Notes: generated by a model from the letters alone, not told the origin. A stretch of 64,000 bases of DNA from Rhodococcus rhodnii (GCA_000720375.1 JOAA01000019.1:62001-126000); one strand, 5' to 3'; numbered from the stretch's first letter, positions 53,101 through 61,566 are shown. A program made the numbers and translations.

Positions 53101-53171
53101 CCGTTACGTTCCGGCCCGCTCGAACGACACCAAGCGAAACGGAAGTTTGTTTCCAATCAGGGGGGATCCTG
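53101..53171 (+). promoter_or_regulatory. Duplicated leader, copy 2
   Basis: A near copy of 52291-52360, starting CCGTTACGTTCCGGCCC and ending with TTTGTTTCCAATCAGGGGGG before paralog 3. It was apparently duplicated with the type A-type B gene pair, and probably gives the second pair its own promoter. Confidence 0.6.
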
Positions 53172-53615
53172 ATGACCGATGACGACAGTCCTGCCCAGGT
53201 ACCACCACCCATCACGTATGTGGCCGGTCCGCCTCCGCCGCCAGCCGAGCCCACGCGGAGCCGCAAACGCGTTGTCCTCTGGGCGGTCGCGGTGGTTTTG
53301 TTGCTCGCCACGGCGGGGTTCGTGACGTTGTGGATCCTCGAACGCGGTGATCACAAGGCCTCGGTCGACCAGTTGACCACCGCACGAGCTGACCTCGACG
53401 GCGTCAAGGCGAAAGTGGCGGGCCTGGAGAAACGCCATGTCGACACCGAGGGCCGGATCAAGATAGCCAACGACGAACGCCAGAAGCTCGAGGCGGACGC
53501 CGCAGCCGCCAAACCGTGTGCCGAGGCGGGCCGTGAGCTCATCGCCACGTCCACCGACGGGTCAGACCGGGCGATCGCCGCCGCTGTTCGGCTTATCCGC
53601 GCGAGATGTGAGTAA
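53172..53615 (+). CDS. Single-pass coiled-coil membrane protein, array paralog 3 (type A)
   Basis: This 147-aa protein is like paralog 1 but has a longer Pro-rich cytoplasmic tail (APPPITYVAGPPPPPAEP-type). Helix VVLWAVAVVLLLATAGFVTLW is followed by ILERGDHKASVDQLTTARAD, a coiled coil (KVAGLEKRHVDTEGRIKIAN) and cysteines in AAKPCAEAG and the terminal RARCE. ATG at 53172. It is followed by paralog 4 after 16 bp. Confidence 0.9.
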   Translation: MTDDDSPAQVPPPITYVAGPPPPPAEPTRSRKRVVLWAVAVVLLLATAGFVTLWILERGDHKASVDQLTTARADLDGVKAKVAGLEKRHVDTEGRIKIANDERQKLEADAAAAKPCAEAGRELIATSTDGSDRAIAAAVRLIRARCE

Positions 53616-53631
53616 GGCCGGGGGACGACTG

Positions 53632-54030
53632 ATGACTGAGATGACTTCACCGAACCCGCCCGCTCGCAAGCGGATGATTGTTCCACTCGTTGTCCTTGTG
53701 CTCTTCGTCCTCGCGGCTGGAACGTTCGGCACGTTGTGGCTGCTTGAGCGTGGTGACCACAGCAAGGTTTCCGAGGAACTCACGGTCGTGCGCACCGAAA
53801 CCGACGGTGTCCGAGCCAAGTTGAGCGAGGCCGAGAAGAAGCAGGCCGACTTGGACAAGCAAGTCACCGAGGCAGGCAACGCGAGGCGAACGGCCGAGAC
53901 CACCGCCTGGGCCAACGAGGATTGCGCCAAGGCGACAAAGGAAATGAACGCGGCGGCGCTCGCGCGGGACCTGAAGCTGTTCGAGGAGAAGTTCGACAAC
54001 GCGTGGTTCCACTGTGGAGGCGAAAGCTGA
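53632..54030 (+). CDS. Single-pass coiled-coil membrane protein, array paralog 4 (type B)
   Basis: This 132-aa protein has tail MTEMTSPNPPARKR, helix MIVPLVVLVLFVLAAGTFGT, signature LWLLERGDHSKVSEEL, a coiled coil (AKLSEAEKKQADLDKQV) and cysteines in NEDCAKAT and WFHCGGES. The AEKKQA segment marks it as type B. The stop overlaps paralog 5 (TGATG). Confidence 0.9.
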   Translation: MTEMTSPNPPARKRMIVPLVVLVLFVLAAGTFGTLWLLERGDHSKVSEELTVVRTETDGVRAKLSEAEKKQADLDKQVTEAGNARRTAETTAWANEDCAKATKEMNAAALARDLKLFEEKFDNAWFHCGGES

Positions 54031-54620
54031 TGACCGACAACACACCGGACGCTCAGCAACCCGACGAGCAGCCCGCGCTGCCGCCGTTGACGATCACGCC
54101 GCCACAGAACACCGCTGCGCCAAGCGATACCGCGTGGCAGCCACTGCCGGGCGACCAGTTCCCCGCTGCGGTACTGCCGCAAAGCCCTTACGTGACAACG
54201 GATCCACAGACTCCGTCACAAGGCGCGCCGGTTCAGCACCCGAGCGGGCCGTTGCCTACGGTCGCCTATCCGGCGCCTGCGCCGCGCAAGCCGCGGAACA
54301 AGCCGGCGATCGTGATGACGGTCTTGGCGATCGTGTTCTTCCTTGCCTCAGGCGCATTCGGTGCGCTGTGGTTGGTCGAACAAGGCGATCACAAGGGCAC
54401 GAACAGCGAGCTGCAGACCGTTCGGAGCAACCTGTCCAAGACCACGAAGCAGTTGGAGGACACGGAGAGGGAGCGGGCCGGCGCGGTGTCGGACAAGCAA
54501 CGCGCCGAGCAGAACTCCGCCGCCACCAAGCCGTGCCTCGACGCCGCGAAGGGCACCATCCGATCCATCTCCGAGGACGAGTTCCGGAAGAACTTCCAGG
54601 AGATGGTCAAGCAGTGCTGA
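54030..54620 (+). CDS. Single-pass coiled-coil membrane protein, array paralog 5 (long tail)
   Basis: This 196-aa protein has a long Pro/Gln/Thr-rich cytoplasmic region of about 90 residues (PQNTAAPSDTAWQPLP, APAPRKPRNKP), one helix (AIVMTVLAIVFFLASGAFGAL), signature WLVEQGDHKG, a coiled coil (SNLSKTTKQLEDTERERAG) and cysteines in ATKPCLDA and the terminal KQC. It is the end of the array. The last 14 bp overlap the convergent glutaredoxin gene. Confidence 0.9.
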   Translation: MTDNTPDAQQPDEQPALPPLTITPPQNTAAPSDTAWQPLPGDQFPAAVLPQSPYVTTDPQTPSQGAPVQHPSGPLPTVAYPAPAPRKPRNKPAIVMTVLAIVFFLASGAFGALWLVEQGDHKGTNSELQTVRSNLSKTTKQLEDTERERAGAVSDKQRAEQNSAATKPCLDAAKGTIRSISEDEFRKNFQEMVKQC

Positions 54621-54846
54621 GGGCCGCGCGCAGGCGCGGCTCTTCGACCTTCCAGTAACCGTGCTCCCTGTCATCGATCAGGATGACGGGGACCCGGTCG
54701 CCGTATTCGGCGCGCAGTTCCGGATCCGCGTCCACATCCTCGGCCGACCAGGAAACGCCGAGCTCGCCGCAGATCCGTGCGACGTCTGCTTCGGCGACCT
54801 CGCACGCGTGACAGCCTGTCCTGGTCATTACGGTCACATGAGCCAC
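54607..54846 (-). CDS. Glutaredoxin-like protein
   Basis: This 79-aa thioredoxin-fold protein has the active site TRTGCHACEVAEADV (CxxC) near the N-terminus and the cis-proline strand DRVPVILIDDREHGYW. It is of the short DUF836/glutaredoxin type seen upstream of the hem genes in mycobacteria. GTG at 54846 is used, with a second GTG three codons on. It is convergent with the array and follows the acyl-CoA ligase by 17 bp on the same strand. Confidence 0.9.
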   Translation of the reverse strand: MAHVTVMTRTGCHACEVAEADVARICGELGVSWSAEDVDADPELRAEYGDRVPVILIDDREHGYWKVEEPRLRAALSTA

Positions 54847-54863
54847 GGCATCACCGTATCCGG

Positions 54864-56294
54864 CTAGCGCAGCGACGCGCGCCGCAGCTTGCCGGTGATG
54901 GAGTGCGGCAGCGTGGTGACGAACTCGACGGGCCCGGGCACCTTGAACTTCGCCAACCGCGCGGCGCAGTGCTCGCGGACCTGATCCTCCGTCAGCTCAG
55001 CGCCCTCACGCAGTACGACCACGGCCTTGACTCGCTCGCCTGTGCGCTCGTCAGGCACGCCCACGGCGGCTGCCTCGGCGATCTCCGTCAGTTCGGACAG
55101 GACCTGCTCGACCTCGTGCGGGTACACGTTGAAGCCGTTCACGATGATCAGGTCGTTGGCGCGGTCGACCAGGTGCAGGTCGCCGTCGTCGTCGAGGTAA
55201 CCGACGTCGCCGGTGCGGAACCACCCTTCGGCGTCCGGACCGTGCGCGCCGTCCGGCCAGTACCCGCTGAACAGGTTGGCGCCGCGCACAGATACGACGC
55301 CCGCGTCATCTTCGTCGTCCTCGTCACCGCCGGGCGTGCCGTCGCTGTCGACGAGCCGGAGCTCCACGCCGGGGATCGGGCGCCCGACCGAACCGGGCTT
55401 CGCGACGCCGCCCACCAGCGTCCACGTCAACACGGGCCCGGTCTCGGTCAGGCCGTAGCCCTCGTAGATGTTGAGGCCGGTGGCTTGGTACATGGCCTTG
55501 AGCACGCTGGGCTCCAGCGGCGCGGCGCCGGACGTGAGCAGCCGCAACGTGGCCAGCGACGACGCCAGCCGCTCCGCCGGGACCTGAGCGAACGCCTGGT
55601 ACATCGGCGGCACGCCGACGATCACGGTGATCCGGAAGTCCTCGCAGAGCTTCAGCGCGGGCTCGACGCTGAAGTGGTCCATCAGTACGGCGCTCGCGGC
55701 GGTCGAAGCGACCTGGAAGAGGCCGGGACCCAGGCCGTAAGCGTGGAAGAGCGGTACGGCAAGCAGAACGCGGTCGGTCGAGGTGACCGGCGCGGGCTTC
55801 AACGAAGCGCACTGCTCGACATTCGCCAGCAACGCCCGATGCGACAACATCACGCCCCGCGGCGTCCCTGCGGTGCCGGACGTGTAGCAAAGCAGCGCGA
55901 TGTCCTCACCACCCGGCGCACCACGGACAACGTCGGCGGAAGCGTCCAGGTCAGGCGCCTGATCGGTGACGATCTTGGGCTTGCTGTCGTCGAGGATGCG
56001 ATCACGTTCGCGGTCCGGCAGCCCCATGGCCATCGGCACCGCGGTCGCCCCGGCCCGCAACGCGCCGAACAGCGCGATCACGAAGCCGATCCCGGTCGGC
56101 AGCTGGATGGCCACGCGATCGCCAGGCTGAATGCCGGCGTCCAGCAGTCTGCGCGCCTCCGCGTTGACCGCGTTGTCCAGCTTTGCCCAGTTCACGGCGT
56201 TGTCGCTGGACGCTTCGGCGAACGCGAGATGGTCCGGCGCCTTCTCGGCCGCGTTGGCGACCAGGTCGGACACGTTGCGCGGCGCCTCAGGCAT
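54864..56294 (-). CDS. AMP-dependent acyl-CoA synthetase/ligase
   Basis: This 476-aa adenylating enzyme has the P-loop LLCYTSGTAGTPRGVMLSH, the core motif YEGYGLTETGPV, the hinge LVDRANDLIIVNGFNVYP and the C-terminal lysine in HSITGKLRR. It activates a carboxylic acid, probably a fatty or aromatic acid. An acidic insertion (GGDEDDEDDAG) lies before the strand preceding the Y/FRTGD motif. The 196-bp gap upstream to the sigma factor contains both promoters. Confidence 0.93.
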   Translation of the reverse strand: MPEAPRNVSDLVANAAEKAPDHLAFAEASSDNAVNWAKLDNAVNAEARRLLDAGIQPGDRVAIQLPTGIGFVIALFGALRAGATAVPMAMGLPDRERDRILDDSKPKIVTDQAPDLDASADVVRGAPGGEDIALLCYTSGTAGTPRGVMLSHRALLANVEQCASLKPAPVTSTDRVLLAVPLFHAYGLGPGLFQVASTAASAVLMDHFSVEPALKLCEDFRITVIVGVPPMYQAFAQVPAERLASSLATLRLLTSGAAPLEPSVLKAMYQATGLNIYEGYGLTETGPVLTWTLVGGVAKPGSVGRPIPGVELRLVDSDGTPGGDEDDEDDAGVVSVRGANLFSGYWPDGAHGPDAEGWFRTGDVGYLDDDGDLHLVDRANDLIIVNGFNVYPHEVEQVLSELTEIAEAAAVGVPDERTGERVKAVVVLREGAELTEDQVREHCAARLAKFKVPGPVEFVTTLPHSITGKLRRASLR

Positions 56295-56490
56295 GCGAAC
56301 CTCACTTCATCTATCGGGGCCATCTCGCGACACGCAGTGTGGCATGCCCCACTCGCGTCACGCAGGTGCTCTTATCGTGTCTCATCCTCATACTTCGACC
56401 CGCTACCTACTTTGCAGTAACAACACGTATGCTGCGTTACGGCTCTGGTGCGGCGGTGCGGTCGCCCAGGGAACCGACGAGGGAGTACCG

Positions 56491-57117
56491 ATGCCTTCAC
56501 CGTCGTGGCAGGCGCGTTCAAGCGCCGAGACACGGCCGGAGACCGGCTCGGAACACGAGCCGGACGCCGAGCACCGCCAGGCGTGGGACCTGGTGCACAG
56601 TGCTCAGCGCGGCGACACCTCGGCATTCGGCAAGCTTTATGGGCGTTATGTCGACGTTGTCTACCGTTATGTCCTGATCCGCGTCGGCGACAAGGAACTC
56701 GCGGAGGACGTGACGAGCGAGACCTTCCTCAGGGCGCTCCGCCGCATCACGTCGGTCACGTACCAAGGCCGCGACGTCGGCGCCTGGCTGGTCACCATCG
56801 CCCGCAACCTGGTACTCGACCACGTCAAGTCGAGCCGCTTTCGCCTCGAGGTCCCCAAAGCCGAGGTCGACGACGGCCGGGTGGTTCAGGCGGGCCCGGA
56901 GCAGCAGGTGTTGTCCAAGATCACGAACGCCGAACTGCTCAAGTGCATCGAGCAACTCGGCGACGACCAACGCGAGTGCATCGCTTTGCGCTTCCTGCAA
57001 GGCCTCTCGGTCGCGGAGACCGCGGAACTGATGCACCGCAACGAAGGCGCGATCAAAGCCCTGCAGCACCGCGCAGTCCGCCGACTCGCCCAACTCCTAC
57101 CGACCGGTTTGCGCTGA
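56491..57117 (+). CDS. ECF sigma factor, BldN-like
   Basis: This 208-aa ECF sigma factor has region 2 (DTSAFGKLYGRYVDVVYRYVLI, ELAEDVTSETFLRALRRI) and region 4 (GDDQRECIALRFLQGLSVAETAELM, NEGAIKALQHRAVRRL). The neighbourhood with rex-hemACD and an RsbN-like gene matches Streptomyces bldN, a sigma factor for aerial-growth surface proteins. The N-terminal extension before region 2 is only about 40 residues, shorter than the Streptomyces pro-sequence, so processing may differ. ATG at 56491 follows GAGGGAG. I leave the symbol empty because orthology rests on context. Confidence 0.88.
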   Translation: MPSPSWQARSSAETRPETGSEHEPDAEHRQAWDLVHSAQRGDTSAFGKLYGRYVDVVYRYVLIRVGDKELAEDVTSETFLRALRRITSVTYQGRDVGAWLVTIARNLVLDHVKSSRFRLEVPKAEVDDGRVVQAGPEQQVLSKITNAELLKCIEQLGDDQRECIALRFLQGLSVAETAELMHRNEGAIKALQHRAVRRLAQLLPTGLR

Positions 57118-57123
57118 TAGAAC

Positions 57124-57169
57124 CTCGTGAGTGGTTTGGCCGGTTCTAACCGGCCGAAACACTCACGAG
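57124..57169. terminator. Dispersed bidirectional hairpin, copy 2
   Basis: CTCGTGAGTGGTTTGGCCGG pairs with the right half ending CACTCACGAG around CT, a stem of about 21 bp with one or two mismatches. It sits between the convergent ends of the sigma factor and HAD genes, 7 and 5 bp from their stops, as expected for a two-way terminator. It closely matches 45286-45331. Confidence 0.8.
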
Positions 57170-57173
57170 CACT

Positions 57174-58070
57174 TCAGGAGACCCGCCGCCGATAAGCCAA
57201 CCCGGCAGCGATAGCACCAGCAAGGGCACCAGCCCCGAGCACGGAAGGAACGCCGATCTTGGCGGCCTTGCGACCCGTGCGAAAGTCCCGAATCTCCCAG
57301 CCGCGCTTGCGAGCCTCATCCCGCAACTCGCCATCGGGATTGATCGCCACCGCCGTCCCCACGACGGACAGCATCGGCACGTCATTCACGGAATCCGAAT
57401 ACGCCGTGCACCGCCGCAAGTCCAAACCCTCACGAGCAGCCAGCGCACGAACCGCATGCGCCTTGGCACGACCATGCAAAAGATCGCCGACGAGCTTGCC
57501 CGTATAGACACCGTCCTCGCTGCCGAGCACCGTGCCAAGTGCACCAGTCAGGCCGAGCCGGCGAGCGATGATCGCAGCAAGGTCGACGGGGGTCGCCGTG
57601 ACGAGCCAGACGCGCTGACCGGCGTCCATGTGCATCTGGGCGAGTGCGCGTGTACCTGCCCAGATCTTGTCGGCCATCAGTTCGTCGTAGATGTCTTCGC
57701 CGTGCGCGCGCATTTCGTCCACGCTGTGGCCGGCGATGAAACTGAGGCCGGTTTCACGGCTTTTGCGGATGCCTTCCTTGCTTTCGCTGCCCAGCAGCCT
57801 GAACTTGGCCTGTTCGAGCGCGAAACGGGCTAGGTCTCCGGTGGTGAAGAACTTACGCGCGGCCATGCCACGGGCGAAGTGGAAGATCGACGCGCCCATC
57901 ATCATCGTGTTGTCCACGTCGAAGAACGCGGCTGCCGTGAGGTCAGGCGGACCGGTGACCGGGGCGGCGTCGGTCTCCATCGCGACCGCTGCGTCGGCGG
58001 ACGCCGCACCGGCGAGCGCGGCCAGCCGCTCGAGCTCCGGTTGCCTGTCCTTGTCGCGCCTGCGGGTCAC
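57174..58070 (-). CDS. HAD-family phosphatase, SerB-like (HAD-IB)
   Basis: This 298-aa protein has the nucleophile motif [20 protein letters not shown], motif [15 protein letters not shown], the motif III lysine in [11 protein letters not shown] and motif [13 protein letters not shown]. The first aspartate acts as nucleophile. The long N-terminal stretch is Ala-rich, and the C-terminus has a hydrophobic segment ([18 protein letters not shown]) that could tether it to the membrane. GTG at 58070 is selected for GGAGG 7 nt upstream. The substrate is not established; HAD-IB enzymes in this context may act on phospholipid-like or serine phosphates. Confidence 0.9.
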   Translation of the reverse strand: MTRRRDKDRQPELERLAALAGAASADAAVAMETDAAPVTGPPDLTAAAFFDVDNTMMMGASIFHFARGMAARKFFTTGDLARFALEQAKFRLLGSESKEGIRKSRETGLSFIAGHSVDEMRAHGEDIYDELMADKIWAGTRALAQMHMDAGQRVWLVTATPVDLAAIIARRLGLTGALGTVLGSEDGVYTGKLVGDLLHGRAKAHAVRALAAREGLDLRRCTAYSDSVNDVPMLSVVGTAVAINPDGELRDEARKRGWEIRDFRTGRKAAKIGVPSVLGAGALAGAIAAGLAYRRRVS

Positions 58071-58133
58071 CACCGAGCCTCCGGGAAATTCGCGAGTTAC
58101 CCCCATCCAGACAGGGTACTGACCCGAACGGTC

Positions 58134-59171
58134 TCACCCGACGCGGATCGCCGGGAGTCCGGGCAGCAGCGGCGGAACTTCCAGAATCGGCACTGGGAGC
58201 TGTGGTTGGGACGGCACTGAGGGCACTGGGACGGTGGGTGTCGGCACCGGGGCCGGCACCAACGGAACCGCCGGAGGAGCGGCTGTGACGGGCGGCGTCG
58301 GCGCCGTGGAAACAGGTGGCGGCGTGGTGTAGGACGCCTGCACTCGTGGGGGCACGGGTTGGACGGGCGCGCTCGGGGCACCGGGCGCAACGCTGGCAGC
58401 GGTGTCGCGGTGACACTCGTCGGTGGCGGGCAAGGCGCCCACGTCATCGGAGCTGCCGGTGGTGATCTGGTAGCAGTCGGCACGACCCAGCAATGTGGTC
58501 GCCCGCTCGGTGATCTTGTCCAGAAGTTGCCGTGAAATCTCCGACCGCGACTGTGCCTGCGCGGGCAAACGCGGGATCAACGCGGCCAGCCGTGCGTTCT
58601 GCTGCACGGTCCACTGACGCAAGGAGTTGAGCTGCTGCAGGTCAGCACGTGTCGCCGAGGCGATCAGCTGGCGGGACGCCTGCGCGGCGTCCGTGTCGAA
58701 GTCCGTCAACGCTGTGAGGTACCCGCCGACCGGGGCATCGGCCGGATCGGCGTACCGCTGCGCCAGGGTCTCCATCTCGCCGATCCTGGCGTTGGCGAAC
58801 TCGAGGTGCTTGAGCGCTTTGGACTCGTCGCCGAACGTCAGCCCGAGCGACGCCGCCTCGGCCGTGCGCTTGATGCCGTACAACGTGTCGCCGGGCAATG
58901 CGTCACGTGACAGCAGCAGGCTCATCCCGGCCAGCGCGAACACCAGGACAACAGCCGCGGCCATGGCGACGAGGAACCGGCTCCGGCGTGAGCTGACCGC
59001 GGGCGTGGCCTTGGCCAACATCCGCTTGCGGGCCACTTCGTCCGGGCCGAGGTCCACGTTGCGCAGTGCGGCGACGATCGCGAGCTCGGTGGCGAACTCG
59101 GGGTCGACAGCGTCGGACTCCAGTGCGCGAGCGAAGCGCTCGGCCTGGTCGTCACGCGGTCGGCTGTCCAC
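58134..59171 (-). CDS. Transmembrane DUF5667-type protein, possible anti-sigma factor (RsbN-like)
   Basis: This 345-aa protein has a cytoplasmic N-terminal region of about 65 residues (RDDQAERFARALES, LRNVDLGPDEVARKRML), one helix (FLVAMAAAVVLVFALAGMSLLL), an extracytoplasmic helical domain (LPGDTLYGIKRTAEAASLGL, typical of DUF5667) and a long Pro/Val-rich tail of about 80 residues. In Streptomyces the anti-sigma factor of BldN, RsbN, is encoded next to it and has a short cytoplasmic N-terminal domain and one helix. Here it is separated from the sigma factor by the HAD gene. The RsbN role is inference. GTG at 59171 has no clear Shine-Dalgarno. Confidence 0.82.
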   Translation of the reverse strand: MDSRPRDDQAERFARALESDAVDPEFATELAIVAALRNVDLGPDEVARKRMLAKATPAVSSRRSRFLVAMAAAVVLVFALAGMSLLLSRDALPGDTLYGIKRTAEAASLGLTFGDESKALKHLEFANARIGEMETLAQRYADPADAPVGGYLTALTDFDTDAAQASRQLIASATRADLQQLNSLRQWTVQQNARLAALIPRLPAQAQSRSEISRQLLDKITERATTLLGRADCYQITTGSSDDVGALPATDECHRDTAASVAPGAPSAPVQPVPPRVQASYTTPPPVSTAPTPPVTAAPPAVPLVPAPVPTPTVPVPSVPSQPQLPVPILEVPPLLPGLPAIRVG

Positions 59172-59219
59172 ACCCGATTAACGAATCGGGGAGAACAACA
59201 GTTACGCGATCGGTTTCTT

Positions 59220-60206
59220 TTAGCCCCGGAAGATCCCCGGACGCTGCGCCAACAAGCGGTACAACGTCTGCTGGATGGTTTCCCGCACCTGGTCAGAGAG
59301 GTTGAACACGATCATCGGGTCGTCGGCGTCCGCCGGATCGTGCTGGTCGGTCCGGATCGGCTCACCGAACTCGATGTACCACTTGGAGGGAAGCGGGACC
59401 GCACCCAACGGGCCCAGCAGCGGGAAGGTCGGCGTGACCGGGAAGTACGGGAAGCCGAGCAGCCGCGCCAGCGGCTTGAGGTCCCCGATCTTCGGATAGA
59501 TCTCCTCGGCGCCCACCACCGACACCGGGATGATCGGCACACCGGTCCGCAGCGCGGCGGAGACGAACCCGCCCCGGCCGAACCGCTGCAATTTGTATCG
59601 GTCCTTGAACGGCTTGCCGACGCCCTTGAAGCCCTCGGGCCACACCCCAACAAGCTCACCCGCCGTCAGCAGGCGCTCCGCGTCGGCGTTGCACGCCAGG
59701 GTCTGCCCGGTCTTGCGGGCCAGCGCACCGAGCAACGGGACCTGGAACACCAGGTCGGCGCCGAGCATCCGCAGGTAGCGGGTCGGCGAGGTGTTGTCGT
59801 GCACCGCGATCCCGGTCATCACCGAGTCCAGCGGCAACGTGCCGGAGTGGTTCGACACGATCAGCGCACCGCCCTCGGACGGCAGGTGCTCGGTGCCGAT
59901 CGCCTCGACCCGGAACCACTTCTCGTAGATCAGCCGCAGTGGCGGCAGGATGACGTTGTCGGTCAGCTGCTTGTCGAACCCGAACTCGTCTACCGCGTAC
60001 TCACCGGTCAGCCGCTTCCTCAGAAACCCCAACGCATTGGCCAGATGTTGTTGCACGCCAGCAGGTTCGGGAGCGGGACGCAACGGAGTGGGCGCGACAA
60101 CCGGGCGGCTGTCGACGCGATCCGTGAAGGTGCGGTTTGACCGACGACGTTGTTCGGGGCTGCGCAGCGGAATCACTTGGGCTTCCTGCATGAGCGTTTC
60201 ACCCAT
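59220..60206 (-). CDS. PlsC-type lysophospholipid acyltransferase
   Basis: This 328-aa acyltransferase has the family motif in the form SNHSGTLPLDSVM, where the histidine and aspartate are six residues apart rather than four, and the second motif VWPEGFKGVGKPFKDRYKL with FGRGGFV, then VPIIPVSVVG. It transfers acyl groups to lysophospholipids or related acceptors at the membrane. ATG at 60206 overlaps the epimerase stop by 8 bp, so they are co-translated. The order matches mycobacterial proC-HTH-small protein-epimerase-acyltransferase. Confidence 0.92.
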   Translation of the reverse strand: MGETLMQEAQVIPLRSPEQRRRSNRTFTDRVDSRPVVAPTPLRPAPEPAGVQQHLANALGFLRKRLTGEYAVDEFGFDKQLTDNVILPPLRLIYEKWFRVEAIGTEHLPSEGGALIVSNHSGTLPLDSVMTGIAVHDNTSPTRYLRMLGADLVFQVPLLGALARKTGQTLACNADAERLLTAGELVGVWPEGFKGVGKPFKDRYKLQRFGRGGFVSAALRTGVPIIPVSVVGAEEIYPKIGDLKPLARLLGFPYFPVTPTFPLLGPLGAVPLPSKWYIEFGEPIRTDQHDPADADDPMIVFNLSDQVRETIQQTLYRLLAQRPGIFRG

Positions 60207-61227
60207 CGGTTCGGCGGATCCTGTTCTCCAGGACGGCGAGGCGCTCCGGGTTCAGAACCGGGTGCATGCCTCGGCCGTGTACGTAGTCATCGAACGCCTG
60301 TCGCGTGCTCCACCGCGGTGTGAAGCCGAAATCCTGCTTCAGCCGGGTGGTGTCCACGACCCGGCCGTAGTTCAGGAACTGGATCTGGTCGTTCGAGAAG
60401 TCCACGCCTCGCGCGCTACGGAACACACGCGCGGCAGTGGGCATGGCGATCCGGGGCACCGGCACGGCGACACGCCCGGCCCGTCGAATCGCTTGGGACA
60501 CAGTGAGCACACCGTCCCCGCCGACGTTGTACACGCCGGGGCGGTCGGTTGTGGTGGCGCGCTCAAGCACAGCGAGCGCGTCCTCGGGGTGGAGCAACTG
60601 GACACGTGCGTCAAAGCCGAGCACCGTCGGCACGACGGGCAGCGCGAAATACCGCGTGAGCACGGTGTCGATGCCCGGGCCGATCATGCTCGTCAGGCGC
60701 ATGGTGGTCACGCGCACGTCCGGACGACGGCGTGCGAAACCGCGCACGTATCCCTCGACCTCGACCGCGTCCTTCGCGTACCCGCTGCTGGAGATGTCCT
60801 TCGGCGCCATGTCCTCGGTGCACACGGCGGGTACGCGGGCACCCGCGCCATAAACCGCCGCGCTGGACTTCACCACGAGCTTGCCGACCTGCGGCGACCG
60901 CTGGCAGGCCGCCAGCAGCTGCATGGTGCCGATCACGTTCATCTCTTTGATCGCCGTGCGACGGGCCGGTCCCGGCGGATTGTCCGTGGTCGCGGCGTGC
61001 ACGACCGTGTCCACCCGTGCCGAGGAGATGACCTTGGCGATCAGCGGGTTGCGGATGTCGGCGCGGACGAACTCCGCCCGTCCCATGGACTTCAACAGGT
61101 CCTTGGCGGGCGGAGCGGTGTCCACTCCGAGTACTCGTTCGATATCCGGGTTGGCGGCGAGGCGTGCGGCCAGATGTGCTCCGACGTACCCGCCTGCTCC
61201 GGTGACCAAGACGACCTTCGGCGTCAT
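60199..61227 (-). CDS. NAD-dependent epimerase/dehydratase family protein
   Basis: This 342-aa extended SDR has the NAD motif LVTGAGGYVGAHLAARL at the N-terminus, VVHAATTDNPPGPARR and the KSSAAVYG strand. In the catalytic region SSSGYAKDAVEVEGYV a tyrosine is present but no lysine sits at the usual Y-x3-K position, so catalysis may differ. It heads the unit with the acyltransferase. ATG at 61227. The substrate is unknown. Confidence 0.9.
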   Translation of the reverse strand: MTPKVVLVTGAGGYVGAHLAARLAANPDIERVLGVDTAPPAKDLLKSMGRAEFVRADIRNPLIAKVISSARVDTVVHAATTDNPPGPARRTAIKEMNVIGTMQLLAACQRSPQVGKLVVKSSAAVYGAGARVPAVCTEDMAPKDISSSGYAKDAVEVEGYVRGFARRRPDVRVTTMRLTSMIGPGIDTVLTRYFALPVVPTVLGFDARVQLLHPEDALAVLERATTTDRPGVYNVGGDGVLTVSQAIRRAGRVAVPVPRIAMPTAARVFRSARGVDFSNDQIQFLNYGRVVDTTRLKQDFGFTPRWSTRQAFDDYVHGRGMHPVLNPERLAVLENRIRRTDG

Positions 61228-61359
61228 TCGATCCCCTCTACAGGCGTACTGACCGCCGGTAGCCTACTCGCCCGCCGGGCCGAAACCCGGCCGGAGATAC
61301 GAGGTGTTAACGCAGGTCACACGGGTTTCCAGAGGTTTCACCCGATCGGCTCAAGCCGG

Positions 61360-61461
61360 TTACTTGCCCTGCTTGCGACGCGCGTGACGAGTCTTGCGAA
61401 GCAGCTTGCGGTGCTTCTTCTTGGACATGCGCTTACGTCGCTTCTTGATAACCGAGCCCAT
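61360..61461 (-). CDS. 33-residue basic protein (AURKAIP1/COX24-type)
   Basis: Translation gives [20 protein letters not shown] and a further 13 mostly basic residues ending RRKQGK. The Lys/Arg-rich, tryptophan-free, 33-aa form matches the actinobacterial AURKAIP1/COX24-domain family, described as a ribosome-associated protein. ATG at 61461 has AAGGA 6 nt upstream. It sits between the HTH gene and the epimerase, as in mycobacteria. Confidence 0.95.
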   Translation of the reverse strand: MGSVIKKRRKRMSKKKHRKLLRKTRHARRKQGK

Positions 61462-61566
61462 TCGGGGTCCTTGCCTTGTCTGTTGGTGGGTCGTATGCGC
61501 GCAGGGCCACGATCGGGGCACACGCACGAGCGACCGCCGAGTTTACCCGGCGGTCGCCGACGTCAA

